From assembly GCA_012064385.1 (NCBI GenBank), contig QRDG01001730.1:84578-148577 (forward strand): DNA of 64,000 nt, written 5' to 3'. The notes under the pieces were generated by a model. It was not told where the DNA came from and ran no database searches. It worked only from the letters and a program-made list of their open reading frames with translations. Position numbers and translations under genes: made by a program. The stretch's first letter is position 1. Every line of letters begins with the position of its first letter. Shown piece by piece: positions 45,317-57,446 of this stretch. The DNA comes from Puccinellia tenuiflora (Eukaryota; Streptophyta; Magnoliopsida; Poales; Poaceae).

Positions 45317-48300
45317 ATGGCCTCCAGCACTCCCAACTCCCCTGCTCTGGCCGACAAGCAGCCGCGCAACACGCCGCCGCTGATGGGTGCCGCGGCGTCC
45401 TTGGCCGCCACCCGCCACTACTGCAACCTCTATCGCCCCTGCTCGGAGCTCCTCCACCGCGGCGATCTCGGATCCTGATGAAATCGCCTTTGCCCAAACC
45501 GCGGCAGAGACTGTAGCAACGGTTCCGCCGGTCACCGTGGTCGTCGACGATGCGGCCGAAGAGACAAGGGCCACTGAGGAGAAGAGAAGAAGAAGAAGAG
45601 AAGAAGAAGAAGAAGAAGAAGAAGAAGAAGAAGAAGAAGAAGAAGAAGAAGAGAAGAAGAAGAAGAAGAAGAAAAGAAAAGAGAAGAAGAAGAAGAAGAA
45701 AAGAAGAAGAAGAAGAGAAGAAGAAGAAGAGAAGAAGAAGAGAAGAGAAGAAGAAGAAAAGAAGAAAGAAGAAGAAGAGAAGAAAGAAGAAGAAGAAGAA
45801 GAAGAAGAAGAAGAAGAAGAGAAGAAGAAGAAGAAGAAGAAGAAGAAGAAGAAGAAGAAGAAGAAGAAGAAGAAGAAGAAGAAGAAGAAGAAGAAGAAGA
45901 AGAAGAAGAAGAAGAAGAAGAAGAAGAAGAAGAAGAAGAAGAAGAAGAAGAAGAAAGAAGAAGGAAGAGAGAAGAAGAAAGAAGAAGAAGAAGAAGAAGA
46001 AGAAGAAAAGAAGAAGAAAGAAGAAGAAGAAGAGAAGAAGAAGAAGAAGAAAGAAGAAGAAGAAGAAGAAGAAGAGAAGAGAGAAGCTGGTGACAACGAA
46101 GGCGCCGCCAGCAACCCTGCCCACAACTGGGTCTAGCTTGAGTGTGGAAGAAGGCTAACTTGAAGGAATGGCGGGAGACAGAGTCTCCCTCCGACTTCCG
46201 AGTCCGTCCGACTTGGGCAATCCGTCTCCTACCCCGATCTATGACGAACGGGTACTTCTTTCATCCCACATCACCCGGGGTTTCTCTTTGCCGCCTTCAG
46301 CTTTTATGTTGGAGATCCTAGATCATTATGGTCTCCAGCTCCACAACTTAACTCCCAACAACCTCCTTTACATTTTCGGCTTTGTAGCTCTTTTCGAAGG
46401 CTACTTAGGATTAGATCGTAGGTTAGGCTTCTTTAAATACTGCTTCGGTGTAAAGAGGCAGACTGTGAACAAGGAGCTGCTAGTTGTCGGCTCCATAAGC
46501 TTCAACATGCGCCGGGATTTAGATTGGTACCCTCAGGTGCCAATCGTTGATTCGGCAAAGGGGTGGGCTTCCACCTTTTTCTACTGCAACGATGTGGCGC
46601 CCCCCAACAGACTACAGGGGCTTGCCGCCTTCATGGACAGAGCCGGCATCCCTCTGCCATCATGGAAGCAGAAGCCGTCGGCAAAGATGCCGTCTGCCCT
46701 TGCCGCCATAAAGGAAAGGATTTCGGAGATAACCTCCGGCTCTCCTCCCTTGACCGGGGAGGACACCATTATTTGCTGGATGAAGAGACGAATCCACCCC
46801 CTCCAGCACTGTGCTCGCCTCTTGTGTGAGTACATGAACGAGAAGACTGATCCGATGCAGACCAACAAAGACGACTTGTTGGAAGACCTCTTTGAGGCGC
46901 GTTTCAACAAGCTGATCAAAGCCTCTAATGAAGGCAGGCAATATGAAGAATCACGGCCGATGTACACGGCCGCCAACCCTCCCCCAAAGGTACTTTGTCT
47001 TTGTCGAATCAAAGTTCAATTCTTTGGTCTTTTGGCTTTATGTCGGCAGCTTACCATGTACTTTGCACCAGATTCCCAGAGTTTCCCCCGCCCAACCTAC
47101 CTCTGCGAAGCCTTCCAGCAAGGCGGGTAAACGAGGCCATATCTCCTTTTCTTCGGCTTCTGCAGAAAGCCGGAAGAGGAAGAGCCAATCACTTACGATT
47201 GGCGCCAAGTCGTCAGAGGATGATGACGCCCTTGCTGGGCTTAACATTCCCAGCAAGAAGTAAGTCGGCCAAACACTTCTCTTTTTGCTTGCAGATTTGC
47301 CGGTTTTTCCACGCCTAATCTTTTGAATATGCAGGCTGAATAAAGGCGCACCTTTGAGAACAAAGGTGTTGGCCGTGCGGAACAAAGTTTCTCCCGATGT
47401 TCCTTCCCCAACTCCTCCGGTAACTAAGCTGGAGACAGCGGAGGGACCATCCGCTTATGCCATGCCGGGAGGTCCAAACCTAGGCAGGGATGGAATAACA
47501 TCTCCCAACAAGTGGACGGAGATGACGGGAAAGGTCACTCTACCTTCCTCTTCAACAAGGGCTGAAGCTATGGCTAATGATGCCCCAACTTTCCCTCCGA
47601 TAAAAGAGGAGGCTTTTGATGAAGAGGGCCGCATTAAGCCGGATTTCATAAACCAGTTTATGCGAGCACCCCGCCTATCCCGGAAGAAGGGGACCACTCT
47701 TCGGGATGACGAGCCGGGTGAAACTCTGGGCTATGACACGTATGATGTCATAGACATCCTTGAAGATCGGCAGAACTACTTTGTTGAAAGCTTTGAAGCT
47801 GGCATCTCCATTCTCCACGAGCACTACTAGGTAATTGTCATGTCCCAGTAGCCCCCGAGAACTATGTCGGGTTTCATTCTCTGACAAGTCGACATAGTGG
47901 TCCAAGTCATAGTGCATGTAGACTTAACCATCCTAGCCCCCGGGCAATAAGGCGTCATCTTATAGCCGACTCAATCTTCAATTTAGCTTAAAGCTTTTAG
48001 CGCCTCCCTATGCAGATTCATCGCCGCATTGGTGCTGAAACCATCAATTTTTGGGTGTGCGAAATCAGGAGGTACGCCGGCTGAAGACCGAGCTGGCAAA
48101 CAAAGATGCCATTATCGCCGGCTTCGAGGCTGGTCGCGTCACATACCAAGGTATGAATGCAGCAATTTTGAGGCCTTTGTATCTGGCTCTTTTTTTATAC
48201 TGCTGACATTTTGTCTTTATGTCGCAGACGCCATCAACAAAGCCAAAGAGTTTGCTGACAATGTGGGCAACATCGACCGGCTCCACAACGAGAACATTGA

Positions 48301-49020
48301 GCTTAATAAGATAAATCAATCAATGTCGGAGGAGCTCAAGACGGCCAAGGAGAGCCTACTCAAAGCCGAGCAGGCCTTGGAGACGGAGAAGCAGAACAAG
48401 ATTGACGCTCTCCGTGAAGTCCAAGACCGGCTTGATAAATGGCTTGACGAGTCGGAGACAATTGACTCCCAGCTTCCGAGTAAGTCTTATTTAAAAGACC
48501 CTGTACTCATTATGTTTGCCAAAGGCAATGTAATTGTGTAACTTTTATTCTTCACTTTTGCCAGCTCCAGCGGGGTTTGGCCATGAGCTGACAGCGGATA
48601 ACCGGCTTGACCGGATTCTGGAGGTGGGAGAGCTGCTCCCAAGGATCCTTTCTTCGGGCAGGGCCTTTATCGAGAAGTACTTCTCCAGCAACCCTGAGCC
48701 CTTAGCCGACCTCCCAAGCCTGCCAAATGAGCTGGATGAAGCAACGTCAACTTTTGATGAACGGCTTCGATCCAGCATTCGGGGAGGTGCGAAAACGGCT
48801 CTGGGCCTTATGATGGCTCATTACCCGGAGGTAGAGGCTTGGCGCATTGCGGCCGGCTTTCCTCTTGAGAAAGAACCAGAAGGCGATTCTTCACTCTGTC
48901 TCTGGGTATGCCGGCAAGGTTGCGAAGATGGTCTCCCTCACCACCGTCTTCAAGGAAGTGTTGTGCCCACCGACTCCCGTCTAGTCTGATGACGAAGGCG
49001 AAGAGGCGGATAAGTCTTCT
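45317..49020 (+). pseudogene. Intron-containing antisense gene of a Tat-like element (Transposase_28 family)
   Basis: This plus-strand gene runs opposite to the gag-pol to its right. Exon 1 starts at ATG 45317 (MASSTPNSPAL), changes frame near 45470, passes through the GAA tract and one stop (46156-46158), then reads MAGDRVSLRLPSPSDLG and the 'putative gypsy type transposon' region (FSLPPSAFMLEILDHYGLQL, LYIFGFVALFEGYLGL) to 46989. Later exons fit by splice sites and phase: 47072-47259, 47335-47830, 48016-48150, 48228-48479 (coiled coil, KINQSMSEELKTAKESLLKA) and 48565 on. A TAG falls at the end of exon 3 (47828-47830), and frames break in exons 4 and 6. Tat-lineage elements such as Grande and RIRE2-like elements are known for an antisense ORF between pol and the 3' LTR. 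Its function is unknown. Confidence 0.7.
45575..46085. repeat. Long GAA/AAG polypurine tract
   Basis: About 510 bases are purine only on the plus strand, mostly GAA repeats with scattered phase shifts. The tract sits within exon 1 of the antisense gene and is open in all three plus frames (Glu, Lys or Arg runs). The Ser/Phe/Leu frames on the other strand are artefacts. Confidence 0.97.
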
Positions 49021-49534
49021 TGAGCCGAATTTGCTCATTGAGTCGGCCTTCCTGTAGAAAAAATTTAATTATGATGTTAAGATATCCAAACAAGTGTATG
49101 ATATGTTTGTGGAAACAGCTAAGTCTTTTTGCCGATCTTTTAATATTTAAGTCAGCTTTGAGATGCAATTTGCAATTATTTATGCCATCAGTTTTCTGGC
49201 TTTGACACCTTAGCTTTTAAGCGCCGGCAAACCTATTGCGGAACGACTTGCTGAGCAACAGGGTATTAAAAACCAAACTATTTAGACCCAGAACAAGCGC
49301 CGCCTTTCGGCATCGAAACGCTTTGAAGCAACAGGGCGCAATAAGGTATCAGAGGAACACCTTTAGGCAAAAACATTGTTTTTCATCGCCTTAAGGCGGA
49401 TTAAACAGGAAAGGGTAAACACTATAAAGTAATAAGATCATTAGGAAATAAAGATGGTACAGATTCTTGAATTGCACATGAGAGGAACCAATTTTTATTT
49501 CATGATCACATTAACATGGTTACAATAGAATTTG

Positions 49535-50722
49535 CTAAGTGTAAAAGGGACGTAGCTGAGCGATATTCCAGGGACGTTTCATCTCATCTAAGTCGTCATC
49601 TACATGCCGTTTCCTCTTGTGACCTTTCTTCCTTGGATCTTTCTTTAAGTCCCTTAAGTCGAGGAGATAGTAAGACCCGTTTTTCAGTGCTTTACTGATA
49701 ATGAAAGGTCCTTCCCATGGGGGAGATAACTTGTGCTGCCGGCTTTGTGCAAGCCGAAGGACTAAGTCACCTTCTAGAAAAGATCGATTCTGCACTCTAC
49801 GGCTTTGATAGCAACGTAGATCTTGCTGATAGATGGGGGATCGTTGGCGAGCAAGCTCTCTTTCTTCTTCGAGGATATCTATGCCGTATTGACGTGCTTC
49901 TTCTGCGTCTTCATCGACATAGGCTGTGACTCGAGGCGAATCGTGGATCATGTCGGTTGGCAATACTGGTTCTGCTCCGTAGACGAGGAAGAACGGGGTG
50001 AAGCCGGTTGGTCTGTTGGTGGTACGGATACTCCACAAGACGGCCGGCAATTCTTCAACCCAAGCGCTGGCTGCTCGATGCAAAGGGGTTTCAAACCTCG
50101 GCTTAATACCTTGCAGAATAATGCCGTTAGTGCGCTCTACCTGTCCATTGGATTGCGGATGTGCCACCGATGCCACGTCGAGCCGGATTTTCGACCGGCT
50201 GCAATACTTTGACAGCTCACCTACGGCAAAATTTGTGCCATTGTCTGTGATAATACTGTGTGGTATGCCAAACCGGGTTGTTATCTCGACGATGAACTTG
50301 GTAGCTGTAGCTCCGTCGAGTTTTTTGATGGGTTTTTCTTCCACCCACTTTGTGAATTTTGCGACCGCCACCAGCTGATGAGTTAAGCCTCCTCTTGTTG
50401 TCTTGAAAGTTCCCACCATGTCGAGCCCCCAGACCGCGAACGGCCAGGTTTTAGGGGTCATACGGAGCTCCTGTGTCGGCAAATGAGCCTGCTTGGCGTA
50501 GCGTTGACAACCTTCACAAGTCTTGACGATGTTGGCAGCATCTTCCTTAGCCGTTAGCCAGAAAAAAACCATATCAAAACGCCTTGGCGACCAGTGCTTT
50601 TGCCGCCACATGATGTCCACACTCGCCAGAGTGGATTTCCTGGAGGATTTGTCGTCCTTCCTCTGGGGAGACGCATCATTGAAAGATGCCGGATGTGCTT
50701 CGCTTGTAAAGCTGTCTGTCAA
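49535..50722 (-). pseudogene. Tat-like pol: integrase
   Basis: Open for 395 codons. Zinc-binding tail CEGCQRYAKQAHLP, then the catalytic core with Asp in VWGLDMVGTF, Asp in IITDNGTNF and Glu in SNGQVERTNG, then a basic C-terminus ending NIAQLRPFYT. All three catalytic residues remain. The first ~50 residues (50722-50570) are partly out of frame with the true integrase N-terminus, so the gene is broken upstream. This is the 3' end of pol. Confidence 0.85.
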
Positions 50723-51517
50723 TGATCGTGTACGCCTTTGCTCGTCGCTCGATTTGACGGCTCAAAACTTCATTGTCTTTCGGCAACTCCTTGTTCATCA
50801 AGAAATTGATGTATTCACAAAGGGTAGTCTTCGTCACCGCCTTTAATGGACGGCTTACGCAAATGATGGAGAAGCACATCAGGAGGCACGTCCTCCTATT
50901 TTGAGCCTATCCTGGCCAACGCGTCGACAGCGTCATTGTTGTCTCGAGAAATATGTCGGACCTCTAGGTCGGCAAAGCATCTGCCGAATTCATCGACTGT
51001 TCATCTGTATTCCGCCATTGTAGGGCTCTTCGTGTCCTAGGTTCCATCGAGTTGCTGGACAACAAGATCCGAGTTGCCGTAACAGAGAATGCGTTTTACT
51101 CCCAACTCTTTAGCCATGTGTAGACCATGGAGGAGAGCCTCATACTCTGCCACGTTGTTGGTAGCGTTGAAGTGAATCTGCAGGACATAGTTGAGTTTGT
51201 CGCCTTTAGGCGACTTTAACACCACGCCAGCCCACGAGCCTTCTTTCATCTTGGAGCATCAAAGTGCATTATCCAGTACTGAGAATCCGGCAAAGGTGTG
51301 CTTTCCATCACTTATGTCCAGTCTGCGACAAAGTCGGCTAAGACTTGAGATTTGATGGCAGTTCTCGGCTTGTACTAGATGCCAAAGGTTGCTAACTCGA
51401 TGCCCCATTAGGCGATTCGGCCCGTGGTGTCGGCATTGTTGATGATATCCTTCAATGGAGCTTTGCTGACCACCGTAATTGTGTGATCGTGAAAATAATG
51501 CCGCAGCTTCCTGGCGG
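50723..51517 (-). pseudogene. Tat-like pol: RNase H, decayed
   Basis: Pieces in several frames: KLRHYFHDHTITVVSKAPL right at the Angela junction, a stop-ridden middle, then KEGSWAGVVLKSPKGDKLNY and NVAEYEALLHGLHMAKELG (51249-51037). YGNSDLVVQQ has Asn where the family usually has Asp before SDLV. An integrase-linker piece follows at 50879-50676. Frameshifts and stops make it inactive. Confidence 0.75.
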
Positions 51518-51522
51518 CAAAG

Positions 51523-53411
51523 TGATGGGTTCGTGCACTGGAAAAACAAAATTTTTCCTACGAGATGCGGAACAAAACCCAACGGATCTAGATCTATTAG
51601 ATGCAAGTAGCGAGAAGTAGATCCAATCTACTCACCCTCGTAGAGAAGCCGAGAGTGTTTTGTCGACTCAGGGGTTGGTCTGTCGATCCCCGCAATTAGA
51701 CTTGTCTAATCGTGAGGAGATGTATTATCCGGCGAACAAGATCCAATCTGATGAAGTGCCACAACGGTAGCACCTCCGCGGTATCCACACGTACAACTTG
51801 ATGATGACTTCTCCTTCTTGATCCCGCAAGAGTTGGAGAAGTAATTATAGATGGGATCTATTCCAACAGCACGACGGCGTGGTGATGGTGGAGAGTTTTC
51901 GCAGACAGAGCTTCGCCTGCTCGTGTGGAAGATAGAAGGCGAAAGAGAGAACCACAGCTCCGAAAAACCGCTCTCCAGCGCTGCCCTGGGTCTCCTTTTA
52001 TAGGCAGGGAGTTGCGCTGCCGTGCAAGGCAAGCTAGCCAATAGCGGTAACGAAAAGATCGATCTGATCGATCGATCGGTCGGCCGCCAGCATGGCGCTA
52101 GATATTTATTTCCAGCCACAAGCCAGCTCACGTATGTGCATGAACCTGGCCGGCCATGCACCAGCGATTTGCCAGCCAAAAGCCTAGCCACCGCACGCAC
52201 ATGCATGAACCTGGCCGCCATGCACCAGCGATTTGCCAGCATTAGGACACTCACGTACGTTGCATGGGCAACTTGGCCGGCCGCCCGGCCATGCACCTCC
52301 TTCCTTTTTTCTTTCTTATTTCCTTTGCCTTTCTATTTGATAGTTTGCCCATACGTGCCACTTAATTGGCCCATTAGCAAATCTTCTCATGGACTACTTT
52401 TAGCCCTTTATTTATTTCCAACAAATAAATATATATTAATATTTATTAATTCAATTAATTATTAAATCATTAATTCTCTTCCCGGAGCAATTCCGCAATT
52501 CCCTGAAACACTTTCTTAATCCCAAAACTACTCCCAGCAACATCAAAAACTTAAGTGTGTGACCCTACGGGTTCGGGAATGCACAGACATGATCGGGACA
52601 CCTCTCCGATCAATAACATCAGAGGGACCGGGGATGTCCATGATAGTTCCCACACAATCCACGATGATCTCATCGGTTGAACCACAGTGCTGAGGATTCC
52701 ATTAATCCCGTATACGATTCCTTTTGTCTCACGATATATCACTTGCCCAAGATTCGATCGTCGGTATCACCATACCTAGTTTCATCTCGTTACCGGCAAG
52801 TTCTCTTTACTCGTTACATAGCATAGGATCCCCATGACTAAACACTTAGTCATATGCTTGCAAGCTTTAGGACGCTATACTACCGAGAGGGCCCAGAGAT
52901 ATCTACTCCGTCACGTGGAGAGACAAATCCCAGTGTTGATTCATGTCACCCAAGAAATACCCTCAGAGATACCTGAAAGCCATCTTTATAATCACCTAGT
53001 TACGAAGTGACGTTTGATGTCCACAAAGCATTCCTTCGGTAAATGGGAGTAATACAATCTCATGGTCTAAGGAAACTATAATTGACAATACAATAAGTGA
53101 TGACACTTAAACTAAGTGACACGATCAACTGCTATTCTTTAATTTGGGTTTGTCCATCATATTATTCTCCTAATAATATGATCCCGTTACCAAGTAACTT
53201 TATAAGTTCATGGTTAGGAAACATCAACCATCACTTGACTTAACGAACTAGTCATAAGAGGCTTACTAGGGACATGGTGTTGTTTATATTCCACACATGT
53301 ATTTCTGTTTCCGGTTAAATACAATTATAGCATGGAGAATAAACAATTATCATAAACATGAAATATAATAATAAACAACTTTATTATTGCCTCTTGGGCA
53401 TATTTCCAACA
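51523..53411 (-). repeat. 3' LTR of the Angela-type element
   Basis: 1889 bp. On the minus strand it starts TGTTGGAAATATG at 53411 and ends ACGAACCCATCA at 51523. TATAAAAGG (plus-strand 51994-52002) is the likely promoter box. The duplicated CATGCACCAGCGATT block lies upstream of it. Confidence 0.97.
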
Positions 53412-53424
53412 GTCTCCCACTTGC
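53412..53424 (-). other. Polypurine tract of the Angela-type element
   Basis: GCAAGTGGGAGAC on the minus strand, immediately before the 3' LTR. Confidence 0.85.
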
Positions 53425-53444
53425 ACTAGAGTCAATAATCTAGT

Positions 53445-56400
53445 TTACATTGGTATATATCTAACACCCATGGAGTCTTTGTGTTGATCATGTTTTGCTC
53501 GTGGAAGAGGTTTAGTCAATGGGTCTGCAACATTCACATCCGTATGTACTTTGCAAATCTCTATGTCACCTTCTCGGACATGCTCACGTAAGTTGTGAAA
53601 GCGGCGCTTGATATGCTTGGTGTTCTTGTGTGATGTTGGCTCTTTGGCAAGGGCAATGGCACCTGTATTGTCACAGTACAGGGCCAATGGCCTTGACACA
53701 CTAGGAACCACATCCAGCTCGGAGAGGAACTCATTCATCCAAACTGCTTCACTCGCTGCTTCCGAAGCTGCCACATATTCCGCTTCAGTTGAAGATTTTG
53801 CCACCACGCTTTGATTGGAACTCCTCCAGCTTACAGCTCCACTATTTAGAATAAATACGTATCCGGACTGAGACTTAGAGTCATCCGGATCAGTGTCCCA
53901 ACTAGCATCGACGTAACCCTTTACGACAAGCTCTTGGTCACCTCCATAAACGAGAAACATTTCTTTAGTCCTTTTCAGGTACTTAAGGATATTTTTAACT
54001 GCTGTCCAGTGTTCCACTCCTGGATCACTTTGGTACCTGCTGGTCAAACTAACAGCATGGCACACATCAGGTCTTGTACATAGCATGGCATACATGATAG
54101 AGCCTATGGCCGAGGCATAGGGGATGTTGTTCATCTTTTCTCTATCTTCTGTCGTGACTGGACATTGAGTCTTACTCAACGTCTTACCTTGCAACATTGG
54201 TAAGAACCCTTTCTTCGAATTTTCCATTCTGAACTTTTTCAGAACTTTGTCAAGGTATGTACTTTGCGAGAGTCCTATTAGGCGTCTTGATCTATCTCTA
54301 TAGATCTTAATGCCTAATATATATGCTGCTTCACCAAGGTCTTTCATTGAAAAACTTTTATTCAAATAAGACTTCACACTTTCAAGTAGTTCTATATCAT
54401 TTCCAATCAATAATATGTCATCCACATATAGTACTAGAAAAGCTATAGAACTCCCACTCACCTTTTTGTAAATACAGGACTCTCCATAAGTTTGGACAAA
54501 TCCAAACCCTTTGATCACCTCATCAAATCGAAGATTCCAACTCCGTGATGCTTGCTTCAGTCCATAAATGGACCTCTGAAGTTTGCATACTTTGTCAGCA
54601 TCCTTAGGATCAACAAAACCTTTTGGCTGTACCATGTACAACTCTTCCTTAATGTGACCATTAAGGAACGCGGTCTTCACATCCATTTGCCAAATTTCAT
54701 AATCATGAAATGCAGCAATAGCTAACATAATCCGAACAGACTTTAGCATCGCTACAGGTGAGAAGGTCTCATCGTAGTCAATCCCTTGAATTTGTCGAAA
54801 ACCCTTTGCGACAAGTCGTGCTTTGTAGACAGTGACATTACCATCGGCATCTGTTTTCTTCTTAAATATCCATTTATTCTCAACGGCCTTGCGGTCGTTC
54901 GGTAAGTCCACCAAAGTCCACACTTGGTTTTCATACATGGATTCCATTTCGGATTTCATGGCTCCTAGCCATTTATCGGAGTCCGGGCTCATCATTGCTT
55001 CCTCATAATTCGCAGGTTCATCATTGTCTAACAACATGACATTCATGACAGGATTACCATACCAATCAGGAGTGGTGCGTTTCCTAGTCGACCTGCGATT
55101 TTCAGTAGTGGCTTCATTTAAATCTTCATGGTCATCATCATTAACTTCCTCTTCAAGAGGCGGGGGTTGCACTGAAACATCTTTCAGCGCTGCGCTACTC
55201 GCAAACTCGTGAATAGGTCCAATAACCTCATCAAGCTCTACTTTCCTCCCACTCACTTCTTTCGAGAGAAACTCCTTCTCTAGAAAGGAACCATTCTTGG
55301 CAACAAAAGTCTTGCCTTCTGTTCTGTGGTAGAAGGTATACCCAATCGTTTCCTTAGGGTATCCTATGAAGACGCACCTTTCCGACTTGGGTTCGAGCTT
55401 ATCAGGCTGGAGCCTTTTGACATAAGCCTCACTTCCCCAAACTTTAAGAAACGATAGCTTCGGCTTCTTGCCGAACCATAGCTCGTATGGTGTCGTCTCA
55501 ACGGATTTCGATGGTGCCCTATTTAAAGTGAATGCGGCTGTCTCTAATGCATGACCCCAAAATGCCAGTGGCAAATCAGTAAGAGACATCATAGATCGCA
55601 CCATATCTAGTAAAGTACGATTACGACGTTCGGATACACCATTACGTTGTGGGGTTCCAGGTGGCGTGAGTTGTGAAACAATTCCACATGTCTTTAAATG
55701 TATACCAAACTCGTAACTCAAATATTCACCTCCACGATCAGATCGTAGAAATTTAATTTTCTTGTTACGTTGATTTTCTACTTCACTCTGAAATTCTTTG
55801 AACTTTTCAAATGTTTCAGACTTGTGTTTCATTAAGTAAATATATCCATATCTACTTAAATCATCAGTGAAGGTTAGGAAATAACGATATCCACCGCGTG
55901 CTGCAACACTCATTGGACCGCACACATCTGTATGTATTATTTCCAACAAGTCCGTTGCTCTCTCCATTGTGCCGGAGAATGGTGTTCGAGTCATCTTTCC
56001 CATAAGGCATGGTTCGCATGTTTCAAATGATTCAAAGTCAAGTGAATCCAAAAGTCCATCAGAATGGAGCTTCTTCATGTGTTTTACACCAATATGACCT
56101 AAACGACAGTGCCACAAGTATGTGGGATTATCGTCATTCAATTTACATCTTTTGGCATCAATATTATGAACATGCGTATCACTACTATCGAGATTCAATA
56201 GAAATAAACCATTCACATCAGGTGCATGACCATAAAAGATATTACTCATATAAATAGAAACACCAAAGTTCTCTAATTTAAATGAATAACCGTTTCGCGA
56301 TAAACAGGATCCAGATATAATGTTCATGCTCAACGCAGGCACTAGATAACAATTATTGAGGTTTAAAACTAATCCCGAAGGTAGACGAAGAGGGAGCGTG

Positions 56401-57425
56401 CCGACGGCGATCACATCAACCTTGGATCCATTTCCAACGCGCATCGTCACCTCATCTCTTCCCAAGCGTCGTTTATTCTGTAGGTCCTGCTTCGAGTTAC
56501 AAATATTAGCAACCGAACCAGTATCAAATACCCAGGTGCTACTACGAGCACTTGCAAGATACACATCAATAACATGTATATCACATATACCTTTGTTGAC
56601 GTTGCCAGTCTTCTTATCTGCTAGATACTTTGGGCAATTGCGCTTCCAGTGACCACTCCCCTTGCAGTAGAAACACTCAGTGTCAGGCTTAGGACCAGCC
56701 TTGGGCTTCTTCCTAGGAGCAGCAACTGTCTTGCCACCCTTCTTGAAGTTACCCTTCTTTCCCTTAGCTTTCTTGAAACTGGTGGTCTTGTTGACCATCA
56801 ACACTTGATGCTCCTTCTTGATTTCCACCTCCGCAGTCTTTAACATTGCGAAGACCTCAGGAAGAGTTTTCTCCATCCCTTGCATATTATAGTTCATCAC
56901 AAAGCTCTTGTAGCTTGGTGGAAGTGACTGGAGAACACGGTCGATCCCCAACTCATTTGGAATAACGACACCTAGCTGGCCCAGACGATCAGCGTACCCA
57001 GACATTTTGAGCACGTGTTCGCTGACGGAGCTATTCTCCTCCATCATACAGCTAAAGAACCTGGAAGAGGCTTCATACCTCTCCACCTTGGCTTGAGTCT
57101 GATAGATCACTTTCAGGTTCTCAATTATCTCATAAGCGCCATGGTGCTCAAAACGTTTTTGGAGCTTTGGTCCTAAGCCATACAGGAGACCGCACTTAAC
57201 TATCGAGTGGTCATCAACACGGGTCTGCCAGACATTCATAACGTCTTCAGTAGACCCTACAGCAGGGGCGTCACCTAGCGTCGCATCTAGGACATAAAGC
57301 TTCTTTGCAGCAGTGAGGATAATCCTCAGATTCAAGAACCATTCCGTAAAATTACTCCCGTCATCCTTAAGTTTCTCTTTCTCTAGGAACGCGTTAAAAT
57401 TCAGGGCAGGAGCTACGCGGGCCAT
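53445..57425 (-). CDS. Angela/BARE-type Gag-Pol polyprotein, intact
   Basis: One frame of 1326 residues from ATG 57425 (MARVAPALNFNAFLEKEK, the usual BARE gag start; the frame is open seven codons further to 57446) to the stop at 53445. Numbered from 57446: Gag to about 250, CCHC knuckle CFYCKGSGHWKRNC (258-271), protease DTGS (Asp 308), integrase zinc domain (HCRLGH...CEPC), catalytic Asp 507, Asp 570 and Glu 606 (35-residue spacing), RT with QMDVKTAFLNG and YVDD (1007-1010), RNase H with SSTEAEYVAASEA and ADPLTKPL near the end. No stop or frameshift. It would be processed by its own protease and package and integrate element RNA. Length matches BARE-1 (about 1300). Whether it is expressed cannot be told. 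Confidence 0.95.
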   Translation of the reverse strand: MARVAPALNFNAFLEKEKLKDDGSNFTEWFLNLRIILTAAKKLYVLDATLGDAPAVGSTEDVMNVWQTRVDDHSIVKCGLLYGLGPKLQKRFEHHGAYEIIENLKVIYQTQAKVERYEASSRFFSCMMEENSSVSEHVLKMSGYADRLGQLGVVIPNELGIDRVLQSLPPSYKSFVMNYNMQGMEKTLPEVFAMLKTAEVEIKKEHQVLMVNKTTSFKKAKGKKGNFKKGGKTVAAPRKKPKAGPKPDTECFYCKGSGHWKRNCPKYLADKKTGNVNKGICDIHVIDVYLASARSSTWVFDTGSVANICNSKQDLQNKRRLGRDEVTMRVGNGSKVDVIAVGTLPLRLPSGLVLNLNNCYLVPALSMNIISGSCLSRNGYSFKLENFGVSIYMSNIFYGHAPDVNGLFLLNLDSSDTHVHNIDAKRCKLNDDNPTYLWHCRLGHIGVKHMKKLHSDGLLDSLDFESFETCEPCLMGKMTRTPFSGTMERATDLLEIIHTDVCGPMSVAARGGYRYFLTFTDDLSRYGYIYLMKHKSETFEKFKEFQSEVENQRNKKIKFLRSDRGGEYLSYEFGIHLKTCGIVSQLTPPGTPQRNGVSERRNRTLLDMVRSMMSLTDLPLAFWGHALETAAFTLNRAPSKSVETTPYELWFGKKPKLSFLKVWGSEAYVKRLQPDKLEPKSERCVFIGYPKETIGYTFYHRTEGKTFVAKNGSFLEKEFLSKEVSGRKVELDEVIGPIHEFASSAALKDVSVQPPPLEEEVNDDDHEDLNEATTENRRSTRKRTTPDWYGNPVMNVMLLDNDEPANYEEAMMSPDSDKWLGAMKSEMESMYENQVWTLVDLPNDRKAVENKWIFKKKTDADGNVTVYKARLVAKGFRQIQGIDYDETFSPVAMLKSVRIMLAIAAFHDYEIWQMDVKTAFLNGHIKEELYMVQPKGFVDPKDADKVCKLQRSIYGLKQASRSWNLRFDEVIKGFGFVQTYGESCIYKKVSGSSIAFLVLYVDDILLIGNDIELLESVKSYLNKSFSMKDLGEAAYILGIKIYRDRSRRLIGLSQSTYLDKVLKKFRMENSKKGFLPMLQGKTLSKTQCPVTTEDREKMNNIPYASAIGSIMYAMLCTRPDVCHAVSLTSRYQSDPGVEHWTAVKNILKYLKRTKEMFLVYGGDQELVVKGYVDASWDTDPDDSKSQSGYVFILNSGAVSWRSSNQSVVAKSSTEAEYVAASEAASEAVWMNEFLSELDVVPSVSRPLALYCDNTGAIALAKEPTSHKNTKHIKRRFHNLREHVREGDIEICKVHTDVNVADPLTKPLPRAKHDQHKDSMGVRYIPM

Positions 57426-57446
57426 TGATCTACAACATATTTGCAA

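Noticed and set aside
45281..46158. Very long Ser/Phe/Leu or Glu/Lys/Arg frames on both strands
   Set aside because: They translate the GAA/TTC tract. Only the plus-strand frame leading into the antisense gene has non-repeat ends that fit a gene.
51706..52465. Frames of 196 and 147 codons in the Angela LTRs (also 58897-59656)
   Set aside because: They sit in both LTRs at identical positions and are non-coding LTR sequence.
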